From NCBI RefSeq assembly GCF_000244875.1, contig NC_016791.1:3291001-3355000 (forward strand): 64,000 nucleotides of DNA. Direction: 5' to 3'. Made by a program: the position numbers and the translations under genes. The notes below the pieces were generated by a model that did not search any database, had not been told where the DNA came from, and saw only the letters and a list, made by a program, of their open reading frames with translations. Origin of the DNA: Clostridium sp. BNL1100. Lineage in GTDB: Bacteria > Bacillota > Clostridia > Acetivibrionales > DSM-1351. Shown piece by piece: positions 52,727 to 61,964 of the stretch (its first letter is position 1; each line of letters starts with the position of its first letter).

Positions 52727-55174
52727 ATGAGTAAAAAAGTGATAATAGTAGGTGGAGTTGCAGGAGGTGCAAGTGCTGCCGCAAGACTTAGAAGACTCAA
52801 CGAAAATACGGAAATTATACTGTTTGAGAAGGGGCAACATATATCTTTTGCTAACTGCGGCCTTCCCTATTATGTTGGTGAAGTCATAACCCAAAAAGAG
52901 AATCTTATTATAGTCACACCCGAAAAAATGAAGGAACGTTTTGGAATAGATGTAAGAGTTAATAGCGAAGTTCTGAGAATAGACCCTGTAAAGAAAATAG
53001 TTGAAATTAAAGACCTTTTCGGAAACAGCACATATACAGAGTCATATGACAAACTTGTGTTATCTCCCGGTGCAGAGCCTATCAGACCGCAGCTTCCCGG
53101 AATTAATTCCTCAAGGATTTTTACTTTAAGAAATATCCCTGATACGTATAGTATCAAGGACTATGTGGATAAAACGAATCCTCGCAGAGCTGTAGTTGTA
53201 GGGGCAGGCTTTATAGGACTTGAAATGGCAGAAAATCTCCATATGAGAGGAATTAACGTTTCAGTTGTAGAGCTGGCAGACCATGTCATCGGGCCTATGG
53301 ATTTTGACATGGCAGCTATTGTTCATAACCATCTGAGAATGAAAAACGTTGAACTTATATTAAAGGATGCAGTATCAGCCTTTGATGACAACGGAACTCA
53401 TATAAATGTAAAACTAGCAAGCGGTAAGTTGCTTAAAGCCGATATGGTCATAATGGGTATTGGTGTCCGCCCTGATGTGCGTTTGGCAGCCGATGCAGGA
53501 CTTACTATCGGAAGTTCGGGTGGAATAAGTGTCAATGAGTATCTTCAGACTTCCGACCCCGACATATATGCTGTGGGAGACGCTGTACAGGTAAAAGATT
53601 TTATAAGCCACAATCCTGCTCTTATACCTCTGGCAGGGCCTGCAAACAAACAGGGTAGAATTGCAGCCGATAATATCTGCGGAGGTAATGAGAAATATGA
53701 AGGTACTCAGGGAACCTCTATTGTAAAAGTCTTTGATTTGACAGTTGCCATTACCGGTAATAGTGAGCGCCTACTGCAACGTAACAATATTGAGTATGAA
53801 AAATCCTTTACACATTCCGCCTCACATGCAAGCTATTACCCGGGAGGTATCCCCATGTCAATCAAGGTTCTTTTTGAAAAAAGCAACGGAAAACTTCTGG
53901 GAGCACAGATTGTAGGATATGACGGAGTAGACAAAAGAATCGATATTCTCTCAACAGCCATAAGGGCAGGAATGACTGTATACGATCTTGAAAAGCTTGA
54001 ATTAGCCTATGCCCCGCCGTTTTCATCTGCAAAGGACCCTGTGAATATTGCAGGCTTTACGGCTTCAAACATACTAAAAAATAATTGCAGTATTTTTCAC
54101 TGGAATGAAGTTGACAGCATAAATAAAGACAGTGGAATATTGTTGGACGTTAGAGAACAAGCAGAGTTTCAGCTTGGAACCATAAACGGTGCAATTAACA
54201 TTCCTTTGGATGAGCTTAGAGGCAGGCTTAATGAGCTGCCAAAGGACAAAACTATATTTATATTCTGTCAGGTAGGGTTAAGAGGCTACCTCGCAGCAAG
54301 AATACTGACCCAAAAGGGCTTTGATGCCAAAAATCTCAGCGGAGGTCTGAAGACGTACAAAATGGCTGTTGAGAAGCAGACAAATGAAGGTATATTTGAA
54401 AACCAATTGCCGGAGTTGCACACTTTGGAAGAAAGCCCTTCTTCCGTAATTGAACTTGATGCGTGTGGTCTGCAGTGTCCCGGCCCAATAATGAAAGTAT
54501 TCGACACAATGAAGGCTCTTAATGATAACGATATTATGGAGGTTAAAGCCACAGACCCGGCCTTTCAGGAAGATATTAAAACCTGGTGTAAATCCACAGG
54601 CAATGAGCTTCTTGGGGTTAAATTCGAAAACAAAACCTTTATTGCCAAAATAAAAAAAGGAATAAAAGAGGATAATTCAATAGGAGTGCAGTATAAAAAC
54701 AAGAATAATAAATCTATGATTGTTTTCAGCAACGATCTTGATAAGGCTATAGCGTCTTTTATTATAGCAAACGGAGCAGCTTCAATGGGAAGAAAGGTTA
54801 CCATGTTTTTTACCTTTTGGGGACTGAATATTCTTAGAAAGCAAAATAATTCCGACAGCATTAAAAAAGACTTTATTTCCAGAATGTTTGGTGTTATGAT
54901 GCCTAAGGGATCAGGTAAATTGTCACTGTCCAAAATGAACATGGCAGGCGTGGGACCAAAAATGATACGTTATCTTATGAATAAAAAGAACATATATTCA
55001 TTGGAAGAACTTGTTGCTCAAGCACAGTATAACGGAATTGAATTTGTAGCCTGCAATATGTCAATGGATATAATGGGTATTAAAAAAGAAGAACTTATTG
55101 ACGGAGTTACTATTGGAGGCGTGGCCTCATTCTTGGGTTCTGCCGAAGAATCGGATATGAGTTTGTTTATTTAG
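52727..55174 (+). CDS. CoA-disulfide reductase-like fusion with rhodanese, TusA and DsrE domains
   Basis: An 815-residue, four-module protein. Residues 1-450: FAD/NAD(P)H disulfide reductase of the CoA-disulfide/persulfide reductase type, with GGVAGGASAAARLRR and active Cys44 (FANCGLPYY). About 455-550: rhodanese with Cys514 (FCQVGLRG). About 575-645: TusA/SirA with ACGLQCPGP (Cys580, Cys584). About 660-815: DsrE2-like domain with Cys776. Each Cys can carry a persulfide, so sulfur may be passed along one chain. GGAGG before the ATG. Cytosolic role in polysulfide or persulfide handling is known for the parts; the route through this fusion is inferred. Confidence 0.93.
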   Translation: MSKKVIIVGGVAGGASAAARLRRLNENTEIILFEKGQHISFANCGLPYYVGEVITQKENLIIVTPEKMKERFGIDVRVNSEVLRIDPVKKIVEIKDLFGNSTYTESYDKLVLSPGAEPIRPQLPGINSSRIFTLRNIPDTYSIKDYVDKTNPRRAVVVGAGFIGLEMAENLHMRGINVSVVELADHVIGPMDFDMAAIVHNHLRMKNVELILKDAVSAFDDNGTHINVKLASGKLLKADMVIMGIGVRPDVRLAADAGLTIGSSGGISVNEYLQTSDPDIYAVGDAVQVKDFISHNPALIPLAGPANKQGRIAADNICGGNEKYEGTQGTSIVKVFDLTVAITGNSERLLQRNNIEYEKSFTHSASHASYYPGGIPMSIKVLFEKSNGKLLGAQIVGYDGVDKRIDILSTAIRAGMTVYDLEKLELAYAPPFSSAKDPVNIAGFTASNILKNNCSIFHWNEVDSINKDSGILLDVREQAEFQLGTINGAINIPLDELRGRLNELPKDKTIFIFCQVGLRGYLAARILTQKGFDAKNLSGGLKTYKMAVEKQTNEGIFENQLPELHTLEESPSSVIELDACGLQCPGPIMKVFDTMKALNDNDIMEVKATDPAFQEDIKTWCKSTGNELLGVKFENKTFIAKIKKGIKEDNSIGVQYKNKNNKSMIVFSNDLDKAIASFIIANGAASMGRKVTMFFTFWGLNILRKQNNSDSIKKDFISRMFGVMMPKGSGKLSLSKMNMAGVGPKMIRYLMNKKNIYSLEELVAQAQYNGIEFVACNMSMDIMGIKKEELIDGVTIGGVASFLGSAEESDMSLFI

Positions 55175-55222
55175 GGAATAATTTATATCAGAGCTACGTT
55201 CTAAAAAAGGGGGATTACAATT

Positions 55223-55513
55223 TTGATAGATTTAAAAATTTATGAAAAGAAAGCCGATAAAATAAAAGCACTGGCTCATCCTCAAAGGCTGTGTATTGTA
55301 AAAGGGTTAATAGAAGGGGGCTGTAATGTAACCAAAATACAGGAATGTCTTAGCCTTCCCCAGTCTACAGTATCACAGCACCTTGCAAAACTAAAGTCAG
55401 CAGGTATAATTGACGGAGAGCGAAAGGGGCTTGAAATTTGCTATCGTGTAATTGATGAGGACGTTATTGATATTGTAAAAATCCTTCTTAAAGATGAAAT
55501 AACAAACAGCTAG
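55223..55513 (+). CDS. ArsR family regulator, possible sulfur sensor
   Basis: A 96-residue winged-helix repressor with IKALAHPQRLCIVKGL and the recognition helix LPQSTVSQHLAKLKSAG. TTG start with GGGGG upstream. Four Cys (24, 34, 43, 76) are present. There is no classical metal motif (ELCVCDL). Position right behind the sulfur-transfer fusion suggests it senses sulfane sulfur through a Cys pair, as BigR/SqrR proteins do; this is inference. Confidence 0.9.
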   Translation: MIDLKIYEKKADKIKALAHPQRLCIVKGLIEGGCNVTKIQECLSLPQSTVSQHLAKLKSAGIIDGERKGLEICYRVIDEDVIDIVKILLKDEITNS

Positions 55514-55558
55514 TGCTGAACCAAAAACTTTTATTCAGTATGGAATTAAGCAACTCTA

Positions 55559-55602
55559 TAGGACTGCATCCGATTTTGCACCGGACTTAAGTCCTTTATT
55601 TT
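55559..55602 (+). terminator. Possible terminator after the ArsR gene
   Basis: AGGACT and AGTCCT flank an inner TCCG/CGGA stem, followed by TTTATTTTT. It would also separate the converging biosynthetic operon. Confidence 0.5.
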
Positions 55603-55617
55603 TCCATTTCAATTGAT

Positions 55618-56187
55618 TTAAACTCGTAACTGTATCCATTCTACATCAGATTTAATATCTATATAGCATGTTAAAATCATATCTTTATCAACTTGAATAC
55701 TGACAAATTTCATATGTTTACCACAGACTGTTTCGTTTAAACTTGCTATTTCAAATTCCTTGGAAACACAACGTGTTTGGTGAACCTTAAAATAACTTTC
55801 TTTTCTGGTCCAAGCAATAATTGCGCTTCTTTGCGGATTCAATGAATTCAGTACCTCCAATTGAGAATCCGAGCCAAGATAAAAGCTAATCCGTTTTTTT
55901 AAGTCCTCTCTTGTCCAATCCGTTCTTACTTTTTCAATGTCACACCCTATGGGCTGGGGACTAATACCAATGACAACATAACCGTAAGAATGGCTTTTGG
56001 ATATGTGCTCTGTTCTTCCTGTAGGCATGTCCTGCAAATCATTCTCCATGGAATCCCTTGAATAGTCCTTAAAAGCATACTCATAAAGAATCCGCATATA
56101 CTTTTTTTCATTCTGCTTTAATTGCTTCAAATTACTTTTATTTAAGGATTTAAACGACATGTAATATATTTTTGTTTTACTCTTCAT
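55618..56187 (-). CDS. 4'-phosphopantetheinyl transferase, Sfp type
   Basis: A 189-residue enzyme that loads the phosphopantetheine arm from CoA onto carrier proteins. Motifs: IGCDIEKVR (Mg-binding Asp and Glu) and AWTRKESYFK (catalytic Glu and Lys). Short compared with Sfp (224) but complete in its core. It overlaps the glycosyltransferase gene by 11 bases, with GGAG before the ATG; it is the last gene of the operon. No carrier protein is seen in the window, so its substrate must lie beyond the edge or elsewhere. Confidence 0.9.
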   Translation of the reverse strand: MKSKTKIYYMSFKSLNKSNLKQLKQNEKKYMRILYEYAFKDYSRDSMENDLQDMPTGRTEHISKSHSYGYVVIGISPQPIGCDIEKVRTDWTREDLKKRISFYLGSDSQLEVLNSLNPQRSAIIAWTRKESYFKVHQTRCVSKEFEIASLNETVCGKHMKFVSIQVDKDMILTCYIDIKSDVEWIQLRV

Positions 56188-57439
56188 TAAAATACTCCAC
56201 TATTTTTGAAGCAGCTATGACACTTGCATTTCTGTTTTCATCTTCATAATATGGTGCAACTAGTTCCTTCAATTTCTTAGCATTATCAATATAAGAATTA
56301 TCTGAAATAATTTTATCTATGCTTTTATTAAAATTTTCTACGTTTAAGTCACTGACTCTTAAATGAATACAACTGCCGAATTTCTCTATATTTTCAAGGT
56401 TATATTGCTGTTCACTAAACATAGGGATTCCAATAAATGGTTTTCCAGCTAATATAGTTGTGTAAACTGTTCCCTGTCCGCCATGTATTATTGATAAGTT
56501 TACCCACTCCGCCATTTCTTTGTGGGGAAAGGCTCTTGCAAAATAAAAATTATCAGGAAAGACCACTGTCTCTTCTTCCGAAAGTATTGATGTTGTTGAG
56601 ACAAAAATGTCTGCATCTATATCCTTCAACAGCTCTAAGAGTTTTAAAAATATCTTCTTCTCTCCTGATGAACCCATTGAAACGAAAATCTTTTTACGCC
56701 CAATGTCATTATAAGTAGTTACACACTCCGGTAAGTGTATTTTTTCATAATTAAACAAAGGGCCACAAAAGCTATAGTTTTCAGGCAATTTACTAAAGTC
56801 CTGAAATAACTCGGCAATATCTGACATCAGATTAAAGTCCCCGTTGAAAATATCCAAATCGGATTTAAAAGTCTTCAACCCATATTCTTGTGCAACCTTA
56901 TTCCACACTTTCGATGTCCCGTTATTTTTTAGTGCAAGTGTACTGTAATACCTTGACTGAGTTTTTTTATCTTTAATATTCTTAACATAATCTAACGGTG
57001 TCCGTTCAGGCATGCTTGCAAGTCCCAGTTTAAAATATATAGGTGATACTACTGCTGATAATACCCATACTATAGGTATTTTTGTATATTTGCAGGAAAG
57101 GGACATTGTTGTACGGTATCCGGTAATCACTATATCAGGGTTAATTCTTTGCAGTAATTCTATTTCCTCAGATACCATAGTTCTTAGCTCAACTTCGGTA
57201 CAGTAGTCATTTCCATAATCATCCATATGCATTAACTTATGTATTCTATCTTCCGAGTACCACATATTATCTGCTTTCATTTTGAGGTGTATCATATTTT
57301 CCTGCAATAAATGTTCATAACACCCTTTTCCAATACTGTATACCTCATACCCCTTCTTTGAGAACACTCTTCCAATAGCAGCCATTCTATGAGTCTCTGC
57401 CCAATTGTATGCTGCTGATGCAACTAAAACTCTATTCAC
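56177..57439 (-). CDS. Glycosyltransferase, MGT/UGT (GT1) type
   Basis: A 420-residue GT-B enzyme like macrolide and natural-product glycosyltransferases. The C-terminal donor signature HGGQGTVYTTILAGKPFIGIPMF..EQ..N is clear, along with FVSMGSSGEKK earlier. The N-terminal half (acceptor side) is divergent. I choose GTG 57439 (VNRVLVASAAYNW) because the frame-opening TTG has no ribosome site. No membrane helix. In this operon it most likely glycosylates the polyketide product. Confidence 0.9.
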   Translation of the reverse strand: MNRVLVASAAYNWAETHRMAAIGRVFSKKGYEVYSIGKGCYEHLLQENMIHLKMKADNMWYSEDRIHKLMHMDDYGNDYCTEVELRTMVSEEIELLQRINPDIVITGYRTTMSLSCKYTKIPIVWVLSAVVSPIYFKLGLASMPERTPLDYVKNIKDKKTQSRYYSTLALKNNGTSKVWNKVAQEYGLKTFKSDLDIFNGDFNLMSDIAELFQDFSKLPENYSFCGPLFNYEKIHLPECVTTYNDIGRKKIFVSMGSSGEKKIFLKLLELLKDIDADIFVSTTSILSEEETVVFPDNFYFARAFPHKEMAEWVNLSIIHGGQGTVYTTILAGKPFIGIPMFSEQQYNLENIEKFGSCIHLRVSDLNVENFNKSIDKIISDNSYIDNAKKLKELVAPYYEDENRNASVIAASKIVEYFNEE

Positions 57440-57455
57440 AATAATCAATCCAATT

Positions 57456-57887
57456 CTATTTTAGGCTTACTAATGCGTTGTCTTCGGAAACCCTCAACAC
57501 GCATTTTTTTGATTTACTGACCGCTGCATTTTCAGTCCAGCATTTCGCAATCAATTCGCCTGTATTTTTATTATATAATTTCTGTTCAAAATTATATTTT
57601 GCAAATATAAAGGGGGGTTTTGTAATACGGGTTTTAACAACTAATTCATCTTTGAATCTACATGATTTTATGTATTTACATTTCGTATGCAGCGTAATAT
57701 AAACCGTTTCCTCATCTGCTGCCATACTTGTTAATTTGTACCCGTTTGCTTCGGCATAATCAAATCTGCCCATCTCAAACCAAACAAAATAGCTGGAATT
57801 ATGAGCTATTTCATAAGGGTCACATTCAACCAGCCTAACCTTTATTTCTGTCTCAACCAGTTCATTTTTATTAAATTCCTTAGACAT
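57456..57887 (-). CDS. Acyl-CoA/acyl-carrier thioesterase, 4HBT (hotdog) type
   Basis: A 143-residue hotdog-fold thioesterase. VRLVECDPYEIAHNSSYFVW matches the YbgC/FadM-type active-site segment (Asp at 29). GGAGG before the ATG. It lies two bases from the end of the upstream glycosyltransferase gene. In polyene and enediyne clusters such enzymes release the chain from the carrier protein; that role is inferred here. Confidence 0.88.
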   Translation of the reverse strand: MSKEFNKNELVETEIKVRLVECDPYEIAHNSSYFVWFEMGRFDYAEANGYKLTSMAADEETVYITLHTKCKYIKSCRFKDELVVKTRITKPPFIFAKYNFEQKLYNKNTGELIAKCWTENAAVSKSKKCVLRVSEDNALVSLK

Positions 57888-57889
57888 TT

Positions 57890-58777
57890 TTAATCCTCCA
57901 ATCCGGCAATATTGTGTTGGTAACCTCTTACATAGCTTTCATATAAAAAAAGGGACAGTGCTTGAGGAGACATTCCATAACTGACAAGCTTAAGCATGGA
58001 TTTAGGTTCCAAACATCCAGCACACAAATCCAAGCCGTCCAATACAGGGTCCTTGTATATTGAACGGATTATATCAAGATTCTTTTTATATCCTTCTGCT
58101 CTGCTTTTGTCAAAATTCTCAGGATGCCATACATGATAACACCTGCTTTTGGTGTCGCACACAATAGGAACTCCTTTTTTCATGGTACGGTAAGCAAATT
58201 CCGAATCTTCCAAGCCCCATCCCGTAAGATTTTCACAAAATCTCCCCGACTCAAAAAACTGTTCCTTATTTATGCACATCGTATGGCTGTATACCCAGAG
58301 CCAAAGAGTTTTAATTTTTTCGTAATCACCACCGAAGAACGAGCATACTTCCTCTCGTTCATCTCTGTCGCACCGGTATCTCCTGACCTCAGTAATTGAG
58401 TTTATACATGAATCTTCCTGCAACTTTTTTCGCAAAGCAAATGAAAGCTTTTTCTCTTCCCTATGTTCAAGCCATGTATTTAAAAGAAAATCCGAAGATA
58501 CAATAATATCGCAATCCAGAAATACCAATACACTACCTTCTGCTTTTTCTGCACCTTCGTTTCTCATCATGGCAAAGGGAAACCTTTCATAGGAACTTAC
58601 ATCGAAGGGTATATATTTGATTCTCATTTCACCTTGATTTAATAGTGTATCATTTGCCTCTCCAACAATAATAACTTCAAAATCACCAAAAGGCATCTTT
58701 TGTTTTTGCAAGCCCTCAAGGCAAAGCTTAATTTGGCTCCCGCGTTGACTATACGGTATGATTATAGAAATTTTCAT
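57890..58777 (-). CDS. Glycosyltransferase family 2
   Basis: A 295-residue GT-A enzyme. SIIIPYSQRGSQIKLCLEGL at the start, donor-binding VLVFLDCDIIVSSDF (the DxD-like element near 93), then WGLEDSEFAYRTMKKG, the C-terminal acceptor/catalytic segment of galactosyltransferase-type GT2 proteins. No membrane helix. A GGGG site precedes the ATG. A second sugar-transfer step for the cluster product is likely. Confidence 0.9.
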   Translation of the reverse strand: MKISIIIPYSQRGSQIKLCLEGLQKQKMPFGDFEVIIVGEANDTLLNQGEMRIKYIPFDVSSYERFPFAMMRNEGAEKAEGSVLVFLDCDIIVSSDFLLNTWLEHREEKKLSFALRKKLQEDSCINSITEVRRYRCDRDEREEVCSFFGGDYEKIKTLWLWVYSHTMCINKEQFFESGRFCENLTGWGLEDSEFAYRTMKKGVPIVCDTKSRCYHVWHPENFDKSRAEGYKKNLDIIRSIYKDPVLDGLDLCAGCLEPKSMLKLVSYGMSPQALSLFLYESYVRGYQHNIAGLED

Positions 58778-58786
58778 CTTTTTCCC

Positions 58787-59476
58787 CTAGAACCCTATAT
58801 TTCGTGTATCAATCTGTTCTCCCATAGCCTGTATGCTTTTCTCAAGGCTTTGTCTGACAGCTTCGGAAAATTCACCGCATAAAGCAAATTCTTTTCCTGC
58901 CAGAGTTACTGTGTTCAAGAAATTCTCAGTAAGTTCCTTATCCTTATTACTCACAGCAAGCGGCTGTGTAGAAAATATCCTCTGGTATCTTTTCCTGCTG
59001 ATTAACTGCATTTGTGCATCTATGCAGTCCCATACACCGTCAAAGGCAACCTTACAGGTTGATATAACAGCTATATCTTTTGTAGACATATCTTTATATT
59101 TATCATCCTGCTCCGATGGTATATAAATCGGCTTTATCAAAGGAAATGTACGTTCAAGAAACTTCTGCAGATAACTTGATATGGCAAAAAAATGCATTGG
59201 TGTTGCCATAATTATTTTATCAGCGGAAAGGTACTTATCCATAAGAGGTGCCATATCATCTATATTTCTCTTGGTGATAACACATTCTCCCTCACATACA
59301 TGGGACCAGCAGGCATAACAGCTTCTGCAATGCTGAATATTACATTTTGCAAGATGAACTATATCAATTTGTGGTTCAGGGTCTGTTTCTTCTATCCCGT
59401 TAAGAAAACTTCTGACAACGTTCATAGTCATACTGCGTTCTTTTCTCGGACTACCATTAAGAACAAAATACTTCAT
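58787..59476 (-). CDS. Flavodoxin-like NAD(P)H oxidoreductase with Cys cluster
   Basis: A 229-residue flavoprotein. VLNGSPRKERSMT binds FMN phosphate, and the Cys-rich segment CNIQHCRSCYACWSHVCEGEC near residue 50 is the form seen in iron-sulfur flavoproteins and NADPH-dependent FMN reductases of anaerobes. The ATG at 59476 has GGGGAT upstream; an earlier in-frame start lies inside the ketosynthase gene. It is 11 bases after that gene. A redox tailoring or electron-supply role in the pathway is inferred. Confidence 0.87.
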   Translation of the reverse strand: MKYFVLNGSPRKERSMTMNVVRSFLNGIEETDPEPQIDIVHLAKCNIQHCRSCYACWSHVCEGECVITKRNIDDMAPLMDKYLSADKIIMATPMHFFAISSYLQKFLERTFPLIKPIYIPSEQDDKYKDMSTKDIAVISTCKVAFDGVWDCIDAQMQLISRKRYQRIFSTQPLAVSNKDKELTENFLNTVTLAGKEFALCGEFSEAVRQSLEKSIQAMGEQIDTRNIGF

Positions 59477-59487
59477 AATATTATCCC

Positions 59488-61926
59488 CTAAAGAACCTTT
59501 CCTATAATAACAGTTGTATAAGATCCGCCGAATGATGCTGCACTCACTGCAGCACAATCAATTGTCCCTGTATTTTGGGTACGGTTCAGTAAGCTATCGT
59601 ATTCTTCTGAAAGTCCGTCAACATTCCCTTGGTTTGGAACAGTATTTTTCTCTAATGCATATATGCAGCTCAGCAGTCCATATGATCCCAGTGAACCCGA
59701 TGTTGCACCAATTAAACGAGGAATTGAACGAATAATAGTATTATTATCAAGTGATTTTGCCATAAGCTCCGCTTCCTTCCTATCAACCATCGGAATACCG
59801 TAAGCTGTAGAAGCATAATAATCAATATGAATATCATCTGCCATTTTACGAGCCAGCTCCACGCCTTCAATCCACTGGGTTCCTTCAGCATCAAAGCTGC
59901 ATAGGTCTGCGTTATCTGATGTCATAGAGTATCCGTAAACCTGAGCCAGTATTTTAGCTCCTCTTTGGAGAGCATAATCTTTTCTTTCCAATACAAAAGC
60001 AGTAGAACCGGGTGAAAGAATCATTCCACTTGCATCCTTATCAAAGGGCAATTTTCCGTTCTTTGTAAGCAAGCCTAATCTTTCATTTCCTATCTGCAGT
60101 GCTTCATTCCATTCGTCGGAAGATAGTACTATGACAGCATCGGCTTGATTATTTTTCAGTAATTCTGATGCATATATGAATGCATTAAGTCCGGATACAC
60201 TTCCGGCCGAAATTGTTGATGTAGGCCCTTTAAGCATATTGGCTATAGAGAAATTTCCTGCGGCCGCATTTAAAACTGTATTTGGAAAGTTGTTTGGGTC
60301 AATACTGTTTATTCCGCCTGTAATCATTTTTCTGCTGACATTTTCAATTGTTTCAAGAGGCCCTGTACCAGTACCATATAAGACACCAATTCGTGTACAA
60401 TTCTGTGGTGTTACTTTCAGACCACTGTTATTTAATGCTTGTTTTCCGCTAGTCATGGCCATTTTAGTAACTGTATCCATCCTGCGTAATGTACTTCCCT
60501 TAATATACTTTTTATAATCAACCTCTGGCATTTTTCCTACATATTTTGTATTAAAATCATTATTTTGGACATCAATTTCTTCTATCCAGTTTGAGCCGTC
60601 TTCAAAAGTTTTAAATAATTCTTCTGCTGTTCCGCCGCCACTGCCAATACAGCCGATACCGGTTATAACAATATCACATTCTTCATTTTGTACAGGTGTT
60701 CTTTTAATGTATTTTGAAAGTAAAACAGAACAGTTATTACCTCCAAAGGCATAAGAATTTGAAATTACATTATTTACTTCACAAGGTATGGCCTTGTTGG
60801 GAACAAAATTAATCTCGTCAATATCTTTAGCTTCTTGGGTATTGAAGTTGACGGTAGGAGGAATTTGATCATTTTCAATTGACATAACAGAAATTGCAAT
60901 TTCAACAGCTCCTGCCGCACCCATACAATGCCCTAAGGCTGCTTTATTGCTCATCAAAGGAATATCCGTATTTTCCCTAACAAAAGCTCTCCATGCCTTT
61001 TTTTCTGCACTGTCGTTTGCCAATGTACCGGTTCCGTGTCCGTTTATGTATGTAATATCACCAGTTTCACAAATTCCGTTTTCCTTCGCCGCAGTCATTG
61101 ATCTAAAAGCACCATTTCCACTTAAATCAGGTGCTGTAGGGTGATATGCATCGGCAGTAATACCATAGCCCCGAACCTCCGCAATAACTGAAGCTTTTCT
61201 CTTTTGAGCATATTCGTCTGACTCGAGTATAAAAAATGCTGCCCCCTCACCCAGATTGATTCCGGTACTACCGCTGAATGGCCTGCAAGGCTTTGAATCA
61301 ATTGCTTTCAAGGATGTAAAACCTGCAAAGGAAAACCTTGAAATAGGGTCAACACCACCGGCCAAAACTAAATCATACATTCCTCTTTTCAGGAGATCAT
61401 AGCCTAGGCCAATGGCATTCGCACCGGAGGAACAGGCCGTAGATATAATTATTTTTGAACCATTAAACCCGTACTCTTTCGCAAGAATATCTGCAACTGC
61501 ATGTAATGGATATTGCTTTAACAGATTACTGTCAGTTTTCTCAATTCCCTGTTCTATCCATTGCTTGTGAAAAACATCAGCACTTCTCATTCCACCGAGG
61601 GATGTACCTACAACAATTCCTACCCTCAATGGATTTATGGTGTTAAAGTCTATATTTGACTGCTTAATACACTCGTCTGCCGCTATTAATGCTAAATTTG
61701 AGGCCCTGTCAGGATATATATTATACTTTTCATAGAAGGGATGTTCAGGAAGCTCCCGGGTTATTACACCTGATGGGGATGCAAATACGCCATCCTTATA
61801 TTCAAATTCACAATTTGATATACCTTGTTTACCTGCAAAAACATTTAATCTGTTCTCTTCCTTATCAAGGCCCATTGCAGAAACAATTCCATAACCTGTG
61901 ATAACAATCTGATTTTTTGGTTTCAT
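59488..61926 (-). CDS. Fused ketosynthase/chain-length-factor protein
   Basis: An 812-residue protein with two ketosynthase folds in tandem. The first (1-405) has Cys165 (STACSSGANAIG), His297 (NGHGTGT) and His333 (ALGHCMGAAG), so it can condense malonyl units. The second (417-812) aligns with the same fold but has Gly575 at the Cys site (TISAGSVSG), and both His motifs are lost (ASTAYGIP, IGATSGSLGS); this is the pattern of a chain-length factor. Type II systems usually encode KS and CLF as separate proteins; here they are one chain. AAAGG upstream of the ATG. Probably makes a polyene or polyketide chain on an unseen carrier protein. Confidence 0.92.
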   Translation of the reverse strand: MKPKNQIVITGYGIVSAMGLDKEENRLNVFAGKQGISNCEFEYKDGVFASPSGVITRELPEHPFYEKYNIYPDRASNLALIAADECIKQSNIDFNTINPLRVGIVVGTSLGGMRSADVFHKQWIEQGIEKTDSNLLKQYPLHAVADILAKEYGFNGSKIIISTACSSGANAIGLGYDLLKRGMYDLVLAGGVDPISRFSFAGFTSLKAIDSKPCRPFSGSTGINLGEGAAFFILESDEYAQKRKASVIAEVRGYGITADAYHPTAPDLSGNGAFRSMTAAKENGICETGDITYINGHGTGTLANDSAEKKAWRAFVRENTDIPLMSNKAALGHCMGAAGAVEIAISVMSIENDQIPPTVNFNTQEAKDIDEINFVPNKAIPCEVNNVISNSYAFGGNNCSVLLSKYIKRTPVQNEECDIVITGIGCIGSGGGTAEELFKTFEDGSNWIEEIDVQNNDFNTKYVGKMPEVDYKKYIKGSTLRRMDTVTKMAMTSGKQALNNSGLKVTPQNCTRIGVLYGTGTGPLETIENVSRKMITGGINSIDPNNFPNTVLNAAAGNFSIANMLKGPTSTISAGSVSGLNAFIYASELLKNNQADAVIVLSSDEWNEALQIGNERLGLLTKNGKLPFDKDASGMILSPGSTAFVLERKDYALQRGAKILAQVYGYSMTSDNADLCSFDAEGTQWIEGVELARKMADDIHIDYYASTAYGIPMVDRKEAELMAKSLDNNTIIRSIPRLIGATSGSLGSYGLLSCIYALEKNTVPNQGNVDGLSEEYDSLLNRTQNTGTIDCAAVSAASFGGSYTTVIIGKVL

Positions 61927-61964
61927 ATGGCTAATTATACCTTTCTATGTATTTGAAAAAATGA

